A DNA stretch of 64,000 nucleotides from W-Chloroflexi-9 sp045863195 (GTDB lineage: Bacteria; Chloroflexota; Dehalococcoidia; UBA2979): the NCBI GenBank assembly GCA_045863195.1, contig BTUI01000003.1, positions 62,001-126,000 of the forward strand, written 5' to 3'. Positions 31,970 through 42,294 of the stretch are shown one piece after another. The position numbers and the translations under genes were made by a program. Numbering within the stretch: position 1 is the stretch's first letter; every line of letters starts with the position of its first letter. The notes under the pieces were generated by a model. It was not told where the DNA came from. It was given only the letters and a program-made list of their open reading frames with translations, and searched no databases.

Positions 31970-33349
31970 ATGGACGTTCGAACACACCCCACCACCGGAT
32001 GGAGGCGTGCCCTCCTCGGCATCGCCGCGCTCACTGCGCTGGCCCTCGGAGCGGCCTGCAGCAGCGACGGCGACACCACGGCGGCCGATGCAGCGGCAAC
32101 GGCGGCCGTCACCGTGGCGGCCGCTGCCGACACCGCCACGGCGGCCACACCTGCCCCGGCGCCGGAGGGCTACCTGGTCGTCGCCGACCCCGCCGAGGAG
32201 CGGCTCTACGTGTACGGCCTCCCCGGAGGCGACCTCCTTACCGACATGGACCACGTGGTGCTGTCGGCGCACACCGGCACGCTCGTGCTCCCCGACGGTC
32301 GCTTCCTGTACATCGACGACCACGAGCACCAACTCCGGGTGCTCGACCTGAAGGCCGAAGGCGGGCCCCGCGACGCGGGCTCGGCGGCGATCCCGGGCGA
32401 TCAGGCGTGGTCAGCGGTCGACCCGGAGGGCCGGTACTACGCCGGCTCGCGTCGAGACGACGCGAAGGCCACGATCTCGGTGATCGACCTGGCCACGATG
32501 CAGCGCGCCGACATCGAGATCGACGCCGCGGGGCTGAACGGCGAGCCACACGTCGCCCTCGGCGGATCGCCGGCCACGGTGTACGCCTACATCGGTGGCA
32601 CGCTCTCGTCCTACTTCGTCGCGGACGTGATGGCGGGCAACACCACGCCCGCGAACACGCTCGAGATCGGCGGGGGCGCACACAGCCAGGTGCTGGCTCG
32701 GGGCACGCTCTACACCTCCCTGCCGGAGCGACTGGACGCCGTGAAGGTGAACGGCGTCCGGTTCGGCGAGCGCAGTGAGATTCCATGGAACGTGGACGAC
32801 CGCGAGGGCGGGCGGAACGGCCGCATGCGCCTCTCCTACGACGGCGGCTACATCTACGGCGCCGTCGCCGCCTCGGTCCCCGCCGAGGAGTGGGCGAACC
32901 GCGTCAACGATGTCCACATCGCTGACCTGGCCACGGGGGAGGCGAAGCGATTCGAACTCGCGCCGGGCATCGTGGGCCGCTTCTCGCTCTCGCAGCCGTA
33001 CGCCCTCTTCTACAACATCCACCCGGACGGCGATGCCGCCTACTTGCTGGACGTGAAGCCGGGCTCCGCCACCTTCCAGGAGATCGTCGCGCGCATCCCG
33101 CTGGAGGCGCTCACGGACGGCCCGAAGGCGGGCGAGTCCGCGTCCGGCAAGAACGCCCGAGGCGGCACCATCACCCCGGATGGGCGCTGGGCGTTCGTCT
33201 CGCACGGTGGTGACGGACGCATCTCGATCATCGACACCGCGACGAAGGCGGTGGTCGGAAGCATCGAGACTCCCACAGCGCTGCGTGGCGGCGGCTACCT
33301 GGCGTCCTGGACGCCGGGGACGCCGCTCATGGACGCGTTCGGTCGCTAG
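31970..33349 (+). CDS. Propeller-like lipoprotein, unknown function
   Basis: A 459-residue lipoprotein. The signal peptide ends in LGAAC with Cys30 lipidated, followed by a long Ala/Thr-rich spacer (about 33-65). The rest contains repeated strand patterns such as YLVVADPAEERLYVYGL, RYYAGSRRDDAKATISVIDL, AYLLDVKPG and WAFVSHGGDGRISIIDTATKAVV, which look like blades of a seven-bladed YVTN/quinohemoprotein-type beta-propeller. No catalytic residues are recognised. It is monocistronic, with its own promoter and terminator. Confidence 0.7.
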   Translation: MDVRTHPTTGWRRALLGIAALTALALGAACSSDGDTTAADAAATAAVTVAAAADTATAATPAPAPEGYLVVADPAEERLYVYGLPGGDLLTDMDHVVLSAHTGTLVLPDGRFLYIDDHEHQLRVLDLKAEGGPRDAGSAAIPGDQAWSAVDPEGRYYAGSRRDDAKATISVIDLATMQRADIEIDAAGLNGEPHVALGGSPATVYAYIGGTLSSYFVADVMAGNTTPANTLEIGGGAHSQVLARGTLYTSLPERLDAVKVNGVRFGERSEIPWNVDDREGGRNGRMRLSYDGGYIYGAVAASVPAEEWANRVNDVHIADLATGEAKRFELAPGIVGRFSLSQPYALFYNIHPDGDAAYLLDVKPGSATFQEIVARIPLEALTDGPKAGESASGKNARGGTITPDGRWAFVSHGGDGRISIIDTATKAVVGSIETPTALRGGGYLASWTPGTPLMDAFGR

Positions 33350-33376
33350 TCGGGCGTCGGACGCGGCCAGCGGGCC

Positions 33377-33414
33377 GGGCACCCCGGGGATGGTTCCCTC
33401 GCCCCGGGGTGCCC
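33377..33414. terminator. Bidirectional hairpin terminator
   Basis: GGGCACCCCGGGG and CCCCGGGGTGCCC pair perfectly over 13 bases around a 12-base loop. It stands between the propeller lipoprotein gene and the convergent cyclase gene. Confidence 0.75.
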
Positions 33415-33425
33415 ACGCGCTTGAC

Positions 33426-34358
33426 TCAGAACACCGCGAGCGGGTTCACCGGCGAGCCGGTGCCGCCGAGGACGACGAGCGGCGAGATCACCAGCAGGAA
33501 CTCGTAGCGGCCCGTCTCCGCGCACGCCTCCGCGAGGCGTTCGAAGTTGGCGTTGTCCAGCAACGGCAGGCCCATGTGCGGGATCGCGATGGCGTGGAGC
33601 GGGATGCGCTCGCCGTACTGGTCCTGGCCGGACGCCTCCTGCAGGTCCCAGCCCATGAGCGCCGCCGAGGTGTCGTGGAGGAACTCCAGCACGGAGACGC
33701 CGACGCCCGGGGTGTTCAGCGGCATGGTCATCTGGAAGTCCGGATGCGCCCGCCAGAACGGCTCCGCGCCTGAGCGGATGAGGACGGCGTCGCCCGGCTG
33801 CGGCGTGACGCCCACCTGCGCCGCCCAGTCCTGCAGGTGCCAGCCCTCCACCGGCTCGCCCTCGCGGACGTGGTCGTGGCCGCGCATGCGCGGGATGTCG
33901 TACAGGACACCGCGGGTGACGATGCCGTCCCGCCAGCGGTCGACCGAATGCGTGAGCGCGCCCTCCGGCGTGACGAGCGCCGGGTCGGCGTCGTTGTAGA
34001 GGCGTCCGCCCGGCCCCGTGAAGATGTGGCACAGCGCGTCGATGTGGGTGTTCACGAAGCCGTGGTACGAGACACCGATGTAGTCGGAGGACGACCCCGG
34101 GTTCACCGTCATCCGGTGGTCGGCGGGACGCCCGTTCCTCGTGGCGTTCGGGACCACCGCGGCGGTCGCGAGCGGGTTCGCGCAGGAGACCGTGCGGCCC
34201 GTCCGAGGCAGCGCGAGCGCCCGCTGCCGCACCTCTGGCGTGATGTGGTTCAGGGTGCCGGACTGGTCGTCCGCGCCCCAGCGCCCCCAGTTATTGAGGC
34301 GCGTGCGGTACGCCTGGTACTCCTCCGGGGTGGTCGTCGTCCGTATCGCGAGGCCCAT
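33426..34358 (-). CDS. Cyclase-family (kynurenine formamidase-like) hydrolase
   Basis: A 310-residue protein of the cyclase/kynurenine formamidase fold (Pfam cyclase). The metal motif appears as GFVNTHIDALCHIF, where Asn-Thr-His-x-Asp-x-x-x-His replaces the usual HGTHxDxxxH, and VLIRSGAEPFW and AIAIPHMGLPLLDNANFERLAEAC follow. Family members are metal-dependent amidases or dehydratases acting on small molecules. I start at the second ATG (34358), which has GGAGGG 6 bases upstream. It is a single gene, divergent from the cupredoxin gene. Confidence 0.8.
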   Translation of the reverse strand: MGLAIRTTTTPEEYQAYRTRLNNWGRWGADDQSGTLNHITPEVRQRALALPRTGRTVSCANPLATAAVVPNATRNGRPADHRMTVNPGSSSDYIGVSYHGFVNTHIDALCHIFTGPGGRLYNDADPALVTPEGALTHSVDRWRDGIVTRGVLYDIPRMRGHDHVREGEPVEGWHLQDWAAQVGVTPQPGDAVLIRSGAEPFWRAHPDFQMTMPLNTPGVGVSVLEFLHDTSAALMGWDLQEASGQDQYGERIPLHAIAIPHMGLPLLDNANFERLAEACAETGRYEFLLVISPLVVLGGTGSPVNPLAVF

Positions 34359-34522
34359 GTCACACCCTCCATCCCCGCGTGCGGTCACGCGGAGGGCGCA
34401 TGGTACGCCGTGACCGCCGCCCCTCGGTGCACGGGCCGTCCGGCCCGTTCCGTGTAGCCACGGCTCCCCGTACCGTGATCCGCACGCGAGCGGCCCCGTT
34501 CCCCGCCTCGTGGAGGCTCCCC

Positions 34523-35001
34523 GTGACGTCCCGCATCCACCGCACCGGCGTGATGATCGCGCTCGTCGCCCTCGGCATCCTCGTCGCCGCCTGCGGGGCC
34601 GACACCGAGGTCGCCACAGCGACCGCGACCGCCACCGGCACCACCACGACGCTCGCGCCCGACATGCGACCGCGCACGATCGTTCCGGTCACCCTCCACG
34701 AGTGGTCGGTGGTCACGGAGCCGGGCGTCGCGCCGCCGGGCACGCTCCTCTTCCAGGTCGCCAACGCGGGCACGATCGAGCACGAGCTCGCGATCGTCCG
34801 CACCGACCTGACGGCGGCGGCGCTCCCCGTCCGCGACGGCATCGTCGACACGGACGCGCTGGAGGTCGCCGGCGAGGTGGAAGCAATCGCCCGGGGCGAG
34901 CGCGCGGAAGCGGAGGTCACGCTGGAGGCGGGCGCGTACGTCCTGCTGTGCAACCTCCCCGGCCACTACGAGGCGGGGATGCGCGTCGCCTTTACCGTCC
35001 G

Positions 35002-35005
<4 letters not shown>
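34523..35005 (+). CDS. Cupredoxin-like copper lipoprotein
   Basis: A 160-residue protein starting at a GTG with GGAGG 5 bases upstream. The lipobox is LVAAC with Cys24. After a Thr-rich linker comes a cupredoxin fold: RTIVPVTLHEWSV, PPGTLLFQVANAG and a complete type 1 copper set, His87 (EHEL), Cys143, His148 and Met153 in CNLPGHYEAGM. It probably carries electrons or copper at the outer face of the membrane. Its TAG stop and the TAG of the convergent rarA gene use the same four bases, CTAG. Confidence 0.75.
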
Positions 35006-36354
<1,349 letters not shown>

Positions 36355-36360
36355 GCGTGG

Positions 36361-36366
36361 AGTCTA
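36361..36366 (-). promoter_or_regulatory. -10 box TAGACT at leaderless distance from rarA
   Basis: Leftward TAGACT is followed by 6 bases (CCACGC) and the ATG of rarA. Initiation at the usual point would be at the start codon. There is no Shine-Dalgarno. Confidence 0.45.
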
Positions 36367-36379
36367 CGCCCGGGCCGGG

Positions 36380-36865
36380 CTAGTCGAGGCGGCGCTCGAA
36401 CTCGATCTCGTCGCGGACCGGCAGGCCTTCCTCGCCGCGGAGCGGGATCTCCGGCTTCAGCGTCGCCCGCGCCTCGGTGGCCGCGTCCGGGCGGAGCGCA
36501 CAGAGGTGCCAGCCGCGCTGCTGGTAGAAGCGGAACGCACTCACGTTGTCGTTCGTCGTGACGAGCCACACCCGCCGGCAGCTGACCGCGCGCGCCTCCG
36601 CGGTCACCGCCTCCAGCAGCGCCGTCGCCGCACCGCGCCGCTCGATGGCGGAGGCGAGGCCAACGACCTCGCACCCGCCGGCCCCATCGAAGCGGTACGC
36701 GGCCGCCCCGGCGAAGGCGTCGTCGTCCAGCGCGACCAGCGTGGGGAGCGCGAGGAGGTCGTGCAGCGCGCCGTTCGAGACGGCACGCGTGGAACCGAAG
36801 GCGGTCGTCCAGAGCCGCTCGACGGCGAATCGCCACGCGGGGCCGAACGAGACGAGTTCGATCAT
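36380..36865 (-). CDS. GNAT-family N-acetyltransferase
   Basis: A 161-residue GNAT protein. The acetyl-CoA site is recognisable as VGLASAIERRGAATALLEAVTAEA, an unusual variant of Q/RxxGxA/G where Arg-Arg-Gly-Ala supplies the loop, and NVSAFRFYQQRGW is the characteristic C-terminal helix-strand. The acceptor is unknown; such small GNATs acetylate amino groups of metabolites or proteins. It is 22 bases after the DUF402 gene and could be co-transcribed with it. Confidence 0.78.
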   Translation of the reverse strand: MIELVSFGPAWRFAVERLWTTAFGSTRAVSNGALHDLLALPTLVALDDDAFAGAAAYRFDGAGGCEVVGLASAIERRGAATALLEAVTAEARAVSCRRVWLVTTNDNVSAFRFYQQRGWHLCALRPDAATEARATLKPEIPLRGEEGLPVRDEIEFERRLD

Positions 36866-36887
36866 GCGGAGGTCACCCCCTCGCGCG

Positions 36888-37451
36888 TCACGGAAGCGGC
36901 GTCAGCCCGAGCGGGAGGTGGGCGGGGCGATCGAACGGGAACGCCTCCGACCCGGCGAGGCGGACGAGTTCGTCCCGGGTGGCGAGCACCCGGTCGATCA
37001 GGTCGTGCGGGTAGGCCATCTCCCGCTGGTGGAGGGCGAACTCGTCCTCGTCGTCCACATGAATGGCGTCCACCGTGCGGACGATGTCCACGTCCAGGTC
37101 TACCCAGCGAACCGTGTCGCCCTCGAAGGTGGCGGGGGTGCCGATGTTCGCGTAGGTGAGGTAGCCACGGCGGCCCATGGGGCGCAGGTTGTGGAACAGG
37201 TTGTACCAGCGGTCGGTGAAGAAGAGTGCCGTGAACCCCTCGCGCATGATCCCCTGGCCGCGGTAACTGACGTACGGCTCGCCGGCCTCCACCCACACCC
37301 GCACGAGCGGCCCCGTCTGGTCGAGGAGCGTCGCGGCGTACTCGTAGTGACGGGAGCCGTCGTACTTCGTGGACAGCACGCGGACGCGCCGGCCGCCGGT
37401 GCTGGCCGGGCGTCCGGGGTGCGCGAAGTCCGGCGGGGTCGCCTCGACCAT
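36888..37451 (-). CDS. DUF402-domain protein (FomD-like nucleotide or phosphoester hydrolase family)
   Basis: A 187-residue protein with the DUF402 barrel: YEYAATLLDQTGPLVRVWVEAG, WYNLFHNL, YLTYANIGTPATFEGDTVRWVDLDVDIV and DDEDEFALH. The conserved Asp-x-Asp-x-Asp and Glu residues resemble the metal site of FomD and related nucleoside tri/diphosphate phosphatases. A catalytic role on nucleotides or RNA is plausible. A TAGAAT box 6 bases before the ATG indicates leaderless transcription. Confidence 0.78.
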   Translation of the reverse strand: MVEATPPDFAHPGRPASTGGRRVRVLSTKYDGSRHYEYAATLLDQTGPLVRVWVEAGEPYVSYRGQGIMREGFTALFFTDRWYNLFHNLRPMGRRGYLTYANIGTPATFEGDTVRWVDLDVDIVRTVDAIHVDDEDEFALHQREMAYPHDLIDRVLATRDELVRLAGSEAFPFDRPAHLPLGLTPLP

Positions 37452-37457
37452 GCGTCG

Positions 37458-37463
37458 ATTCTA
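37458..37463 (-). promoter_or_regulatory. -10 box TAGAAT at leaderless distance from the DUF402 gene
   Basis: Leftward TAGAAT followed by 6 bases and the ATG at 37451. It repeats the arrangement seen at rarA and the ASCH-like gene. Confidence 0.45.
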
Positions 37464-37488
37464 CGGAGCCCACACCGGAGGCGCGCGG

Positions 37489-37494
37489 TACGAT
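37489..37494 (+). promoter_or_regulatory. -10 box TACGAT upstream of gatB
   Basis: TACGAT lies about 47 bases before the gatB ATG and points rightward, divergent from the DUF402 promoter 25 bases away. The same hexamer stands before rlmN, the LysM gene and the GalU-like gene. Confidence 0.33.
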
Positions 37495-37541
37495 GGACGC
37501 TCCCCATCGAAGCACCGACCGCTGTCTGCAGGGACCGCCGC

Positions 37542-39011
37542 ATGACCACCTCTGCCCCGACCGACTACGAGGCCGTGATCGGCGTCGAGGTCCACATCCA
37601 GTTGAAGACGCGATCCAAGATGTTCTGCGGCTGCAACCGGGAGTACTTCGACACCGCGCCGAACTCGCACGTCTGCCCGGTCTGCCTCGGCATGCCGGGC
37701 ATGCTCCCGGTGATCAACGAGCAGGCGGTGACCTACACGCTGCTCGCGGGGCTGGCGCTGGGCTGCGAACTCCCGCGCTTCGCGAAGTTCGACCGCAAGA
37801 ACTACCCCTACCCGGACCTGATGAAGGGCTACCAGATCTCCCAGTACGACCAGCCGTTCTGCCTCGGCGGCGCGCTGGAGATCGAGGTGGACGGTCAGCG
37901 CAAGACCGTGCACCTGGAGCGTATCCACCTGGAAGAGGACACGGCGCGCTTGCTGCACCGCGACTCCGGCGTGGAGACGTACGCGCTGGTGGACGTGAAC
38001 CGCTCCGGCTCCCCGCTCATGGAACTGGTCACGAAGCCGGACATGCACTCCGCCGCGGAGGCGGCGGCGTTCCTCCGGAAACTCCGCCAGACCATGCGCT
38101 ACCTCGGCATCGCGGACGCGGACATGGAGAAGGGCGGGATGCGCTGCGACGCGAACGTCTCGATCCGGCCGCGCGGCGTGACCACGCTCGGCACCAAGGT
38201 CGAGGTGAAGAACATGAACTCGTTCCGTTCCGTGCAGCGGGCGATCGAGTTCGAGATCGAGCGCCAGGCGAAGGTGCTGGACTCCGGCGGCCGGCTGGTG
38301 CAGGAGACGCGCGGCTACGTGGACGCCACCGGCGAGACGGTGTCGCAGCGCTCCAAGGAGGAGGCGCACGACTACCGCTACTTCCCGGAACCCGACCTCC
38401 CGCCCGTCCTCATTGACGACGCGATCCGCGAGGCCGTCCGTGCCCTGATGCCGGAACTGCCGGACGCGCGTCGCGCCCGGTTCGAGCGCGACTACGGCCT
38501 GACGCCGGAGGAGGCGCGCACCCTCACCGACTCCCGCGAGCGCTCCGAGGCGTTCGAGGCGGCGGTCGTGGCCGCCGGAGCGGCGCACGCGCGCCCGGTG
38601 GCGCTCTGGTTCATCGGCGACGTGGCGAAGCACCTCAACGAGATCGGCGTCGAGGCCGAACTGTCGGACACGAAGGCGACGCCGCAGCACGTCGGCGAGC
38701 TGACGCGCCTCGTGCAGGAGGGGACGATCACCCTCAGCACGGCGAAGGACGTCCTCAGCGCCGTCTTCGAGACGGGCGAGGCGCCCGGCGCGATCGTGGA
38801 GGCGCGGGGCCTGCGCGTGGTGCGCGACGAGGGCGCGATCGACGCGCTGGTGACGGCGGCGATCGAGGCGAACGCGAAGGCGGTGGCGGACTACCGCAGC
38901 GGCAAGGGGAGCGCGGTCGGGTTCCTCGTGGGCCAGGTGATGCGGGAGGCGAAGGGCCGGGCGGACGCGAACACCGTGTCCGAACTCATCCGCCGTCGCC
39001 TGGACGGTTGA
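37542..39011 (+). CDS. gatB: Aspartyl/glutamyl-tRNA amidotransferase subunit B
   Basis: A 489-residue GatB of normal length. The N-terminal kinase-like domain carries YEAVIGVEVHIQL, zinc-type cysteines in MFCGCN and NSHVCPVCLGMPG, and KFDRKNYPYPDLMKGYQISQ; the C-terminal YqeY-like domain ends with NTVSELIRRRL. GatB phosphorylates and amidates mischarged Glu-tRNA(Gln) or Asp-tRNA(Asn) together with GatA and GatC, neither of which is nearby. The ATG of MTTSAPTDYEAV is chosen because family proteins begin just before YEAVIG. Confidence 0.95.
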   Translation: MTTSAPTDYEAVIGVEVHIQLKTRSKMFCGCNREYFDTAPNSHVCPVCLGMPGMLPVINEQAVTYTLLAGLALGCELPRFAKFDRKNYPYPDLMKGYQISQYDQPFCLGGALEIEVDGQRKTVHLERIHLEEDTARLLHRDSGVETYALVDVNRSGSPLMELVTKPDMHSAAEAAAFLRKLRQTMRYLGIADADMEKGGMRCDANVSIRPRGVTTLGTKVEVKNMNSFRSVQRAIEFEIERQAKVLDSGGRLVQETRGYVDATGETVSQRSKEEAHDYRYFPEPDLPPVLIDDAIREAVRALMPELPDARRARFERDYGLTPEEARTLTDSRERSEAFEAAVVAAGAAHARPVALWFIGDVAKHLNEIGVEAELSDTKATPQHVGELTRLVQEGTITLSTAKDVLSAVFETGEAPGAIVEARGLRVVRDEGAIDALVTAAIEANAKAVADYRSGKGSAVGFLVGQVMREAKGRADANTVSELIRRRLDG

Positions 39012-39034
39012 CCGAGGGTTCGTAGTTGACGTAT

Positions 39035-39040
39035 TACTGT
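39035..39040 (+). promoter_or_regulatory. -10 box TACTGT upstream of the yvcK-like gene
   Basis: TACTGT would place initiation near 39047. This leaves a leader with GGAG at 39059-39062 and the GTG start at 39070. TTGACG lies only 3 bases upstream and is too close to serve as its -35. Confidence 0.33.
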
Positions 39041-39069
39041 CCACGGTGGGCGGGCCACCGGAGTGCCTC

Positions 39070-40383
39070 GTGAGTCGCGAGAACTTCAGCAAATGGCTGT
39101 ACTTCGGCCTGCACATCAAGCGATGGTTGCTCCTGATTACCATCGCGATGGCCATGATGGGCCTCGGCTTCGCGTATCTGCTGCGTGAGGTCTACGTCTC
39201 CTACACCTTCCCCGCCTGGGCCGCCGACCTGACGCTGCAGTTCCTGCCGCGCTGGCTGCGCGGGCTGTTGTTCATCTCCGTCGCGAGCATCATCACCGTC
39301 ATCGCCGCGTGGAAACTCAACCAGTCGGTCACCCGCGCCGCCCTGCCGCCGTCCCAGCGGTCGAGCGACCTCGTCGACCTGGTCTACCGCAACCGCACGC
39401 GCGAGCGCGGCCCGAAGGTCGTCGCGATCGGCGGCGGGACCGGGCTTTCCAACCTACTGCGTGGCCTGAAGCAGTACACGAACAACCTCACGGCGATCGT
39501 CACCGTGGCGGACGATGGCGGCTCCAGCGGCCAGCTGCGCCGTGACCTGAACGTGATCCCGCCGGGCGACATCCGCAACTGCATCGCCGCGCTGGCGGAC
39601 GCGGAACCCCTGGTCACGGAACTCTTCCAGTACCGCTTCGACTCCCGCGCCGGCGGCATGGCCGGCCACTCCTTCGGCAACCTGTTCATCACCGCGATGG
39701 CGGAGGTGACCGGGAGCATGGAGACCGGCATCGCGGAGACCTCCCGCGTGCTCGCCGTTCGTGGCCAGATCGTGCCCGCCTCCATGGAGGACGTGGTGCT
39801 CGTCGCCCGTCACCGGGACGGCGAGGTCGTGCGGGGCGAATCGAAGGTGCCGGACCGCGGCGAGCCGCCGGCCGAGGTGTGGCTGGAGCCGCGCGGCGCC
39901 GCCGCCCACCCGCGCGCGATCGCCGCGCTGCTGGACGCCGACCTGATCGTGATCGGGCCGGGCTCGCTCTACACCTCGGTGCTGCCGAACCTGCTCGTGA
40001 AGGGGATCGCCGAGGCGATCGCGAACAGCCGCGCCTACAAGTTGTACGTCTCCAACGTCGCCACGCAGCACGGCGAGACGGACGGCTACTCCGCCGCCGA
40101 CCACTACCAGGCGATCCTGCGCCATCTGAAGGCGGACCGGCTGGTGGACGCGGTGCTGGCGAACAGCAACCTGCCCGCGGAGCCGCTTCCGGCGGAGTGG
40201 GTCTCGACCCCGGTGATGGCCCCCGGCGACGCCGATTACGCCGGCGCGCGGCTGGTCCTGGCCGACCTCGTCGACCACGAGAAGCGCTACCGGCACAACG
40301 GCGAGGCGCTGGCCTCGCTGGTGATGCGCTCCTACTTCGAGCGCGACCTCCGGGTGCAGGCGCCAATCCTCGCGGAACGCTGA
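39070..40383 (+). CDS. yvcK: YvcK/CofD-like gluconeogenesis factor with N-terminal membrane anchor
   Basis: A 437-residue protein. Residues about 15-90 contain two membrane segments; the rest is the YvcK/UPF0052 fold with VVAIGGGTGLSNLLRGLK and VTVADDGGSSGQLRRDL and the CofD-like GPGSLYTSVLPNLLVKGI. YvcK proteins bind UDP-sugars and are needed for growth on gluconeogenic carbon sources and for cell-wall synthesis. The membrane anchor is not present in Bacillus YvcK. I prefer the GTG at 39070, with GGAG 7 bases upstream; a GTG at 39046 is the alternative. Confidence 0.88.
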   Translation: MSRENFSKWLYFGLHIKRWLLLITIAMAMMGLGFAYLLREVYVSYTFPAWAADLTLQFLPRWLRGLLFISVASIITVIAAWKLNQSVTRAALPPSQRSSDLVDLVYRNRTRERGPKVVAIGGGTGLSNLLRGLKQYTNNLTAIVTVADDGGSSGQLRRDLNVIPPGDIRNCIAALADAEPLVTELFQYRFDSRAGGMAGHSFGNLFITAMAEVTGSMETGIAETSRVLAVRGQIVPASMEDVVLVARHRDGEVVRGESKVPDRGEPPAEVWLEPRGAAAHPRAIAALLDADLIVIGPGSLYTSVLPNLLVKGIAEAIANSRAYKLYVSNVATQHGETDGYSAADHYQAILRHLKADRLVDAVLANSNLPAEPLPAEWVSTPVMAPGDADYAGARLVLADLVDHEKRYRHNGEALASLVMRSYFERDLRVQAPILAER

Positions 40384-40401
40384 CCGGCCGGCGCGGCCCG
40401 C

Positions 40402-40430
40402 TTGCCGCCGAGGTTGGCGGGTCGTAGCCT
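40402..40430 (+). promoter_or_regulatory. Promoter of secG
   Basis: TTGCCG (40402-40407) and TAGCCT (40425-40430) are separated by exactly 17 bases. The start codon follows only 10 bases after the -10 box, so the mRNA would be leaderless or nearly so. Confidence 0.5.
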
Positions 40431-40440
40431 GCTAGGCCTA

Positions 40441-40664
40441 TGGAACTCCGCGACTTCCTCAGCCTTGCCATGATCCTGATCTCCTCGCTGGTGATCGTGC
40501 TCGTCCTCATGCAGGTACGCGGCACGGGCTTCGGCGCTGGCCTCGGCGGCCAGGACACCGGGTACCGCACCAAGCGGGGCCTGCAGCGCTCGCTGCACCG
40601 CCTCACGATCGTGGTCTTCGTCGTCTTCCTCTCGCTCGCTGCCTGGAGCGTCGCGGCCTCGTAG
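40441..40664 (+). CDS. secG: Protein translocase subunit SecG
   Basis: A 74-residue protein with two membrane helices (about 8-25 and 53-72) and the conserved loop MQVRGTGFGAGLGG followed by a basic TKRGLQRSLHRLT. This is the SecG pattern; SecG helps SecYEG export proteins. There is no ribosome site before the ATG, consistent with a leaderless message from the promoter just upstream. It is followed 21 bases later by a solute-binding protein gene. Confidence 0.88.
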
Positions 40665-40685
40665 CCGCCGGGCACACCCGCGAGG

Positions 40686-42284
40686 ATGCCCACCGCACCA
40701 CGCGGCCCGCTGACCCTCCTCCTGCTGCTCGCCCTGCCGCTGATCGCGGCCGGCTGGCTGCGTTCCGGTGACGGCGGCATCACCGGTGGCGGCCGTTATG
40801 TCGAGGCCGTGATCGGCACCCCCACCCGCATCAGCCCGCTGGCCCCGCGCGGCAACGACGTGGAGGGCGACCTGGTGGCGCTGGTCTTCGCCGGCCTCAT
40901 GCGCCTCGGCCCCGACGGATCGCCGCAGCCGGAACTCGCCGCCTCCTGGGAGGTGACCCCGGACGGCCTGACCTACACCTTCCGCCTCCGCCCCGACCTC
41001 GCCTGGCACGACGGCGTGGCCGTGGACGCCGAGGATGTCGCGTTCACGATCGGCCGCATCCAGTCGCCGGACTTCACCGGCTCCGCCGCGCTCGCCGCGG
41101 AGTGGGCGGACGTGCAGGTGTTCGTCGCCGACCCGCTGACCGTCCTCATCCGCCTACCGGAGCCGGCCGCCGACTTCCTCGCGCGCGCCACGCTCGGCCT
41201 CGTCCCCCGCCACCTCGCCTCGCAGATGGACGCGCCCGCCGGCTTCGACATCTCCCCGTTCGAGCGCGCACCGGTGGGCGCGGGCCCCTACCGCCTGGTC
41301 GCGGTCGAGGGCGACCGGGCCGTCCTGGAGCGGCACACCACCTACGCGCTCGGCGCGCCCTCGATCTCGCGGATCGAACTGCGCTTCGCCGACGAAGCGG
41401 AGGAGCAGGCCGCGATGCTCCGGCGCGGCGATGTGGACGCCGCGTTGTTCCCGGAGGCCCCGTCCGATGCGGAGGCAACCGCGCTCAACCGTGGCGGCCT
41501 TGCGACGGTGCTGCTGCAGCGGAACGCCTCCACGGTGCTCTACCTCAACAACCTGCGCGGCCCGCTCGCCAGCGCTCCGCTGCGGCGGGCGCTCGCGGCG
41601 ACGGTCGACCCGGCGGCGGCGATCGAGGCGGCCGGCCTCGCGCGGCTCGTCCCGGGCGACGGGGTGATCGTGCCCGGGTCGTGGGCGTACCAGCCGCTCG
41701 AGGTCGCGCGTCCGCCGGTATCCACGCTCTGGGCTGCGGCGAGCGTGCAGGACGCACCGGACGGCACGAAGATGCGAGGCGGACGGCCGCTCGCGTTCAG
41801 CCTCGTGACGAACGCCGACCCGCAGCGCGAGGCGCTGGCGTTCGCGATCGCGGAGCAACTCCGGACGGCGGGCATCGCCGTGGAGGTGACCGTGGAACCG
41901 GCGCAGCGGGTGGTCAGCGAGTACCTGCGCACGGCCGCGTTCGACCTGGTGCTGTTCGGGTGGGAGAACACGCCCGACCCGGACCCGTACACCGGCTGGC
42001 ACACCTCCCAGATCGGCGGCGCCGGCGGCAACGTGGTCTCGTTCAGCGACGGCGAGACGGACGCGCTGCTGGAGGCCGCCCGCACCACGCTCGACACCGG
42101 CGAACGGCGCGACCTGTACGCACTCTTCTCGCAGCGCTTCGAGGAGCAGGGCGCGAGCCTGGTGGTGGCGTACCCACAGCGCCTGTATGCCTACCCCGCC
42201 GCGCTCGAGGGGTTCGAGCCGGGGCTCCTCTTCAGCCCGGCCAGCCGCTTCGCCTCGGTTCACCTGTGGCGGCTGGGCGAGTAA
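40686..42284 (+). CDS. Family 5 ABC transporter solute-binding protein (peptide/nickel type)
   Basis: A 532-residue exported protein: hydrophobic N-terminus (about 8-24), then the family 5 signature with YVEAVIGTPTRISPL, LVFAGLMRLGPDGSPQPELAASWEVTPDGLTYTFRLR and LAWHDGVAVDAEDVAFTIGRI. Family members bind peptides, sugars or nickel and deliver them to an ABC permease, but no permease or ATPase gene is near. No lipobox cysteine is seen, so it may stay anchored by the N-terminal helix. It may instead work with distant transporter genes. Confidence 0.85.
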   Translation: MPTAPRGPLTLLLLLALPLIAAGWLRSGDGGITGGGRYVEAVIGTPTRISPLAPRGNDVEGDLVALVFAGLMRLGPDGSPQPELAASWEVTPDGLTYTFRLRPDLAWHDGVAVDAEDVAFTIGRIQSPDFTGSAALAAEWADVQVFVADPLTVLIRLPEPAADFLARATLGLVPRHLASQMDAPAGFDISPFERAPVGAGPYRLVAVEGDRAVLERHTTYALGAPSISRIELRFADEAEEQAAMLRRGDVDAALFPEAPSDAEATALNRGGLATVLLQRNASTVLYLNNLRGPLASAPLRRALAATVDPAAAIEAAGLARLVPGDGVIVPGSWAYQPLEVARPPVSTLWAAASVQDAPDGTKMRGGRPLAFSLVTNADPQREALAFAIAEQLRTAGIAVEVTVEPAQRVVSEYLRTAAFDLVLFGWENTPDPDPYTGWHTSQIGGAGGNVVSFSDGETDALLEAARTTLDTGERRDLYALFSQRFEEQGASLVVAYPQRLYAYPAALEGFEPGLLFSPASRFASVHLWRLGE

Positions 42285-42294
42285 CGTCCGAACG

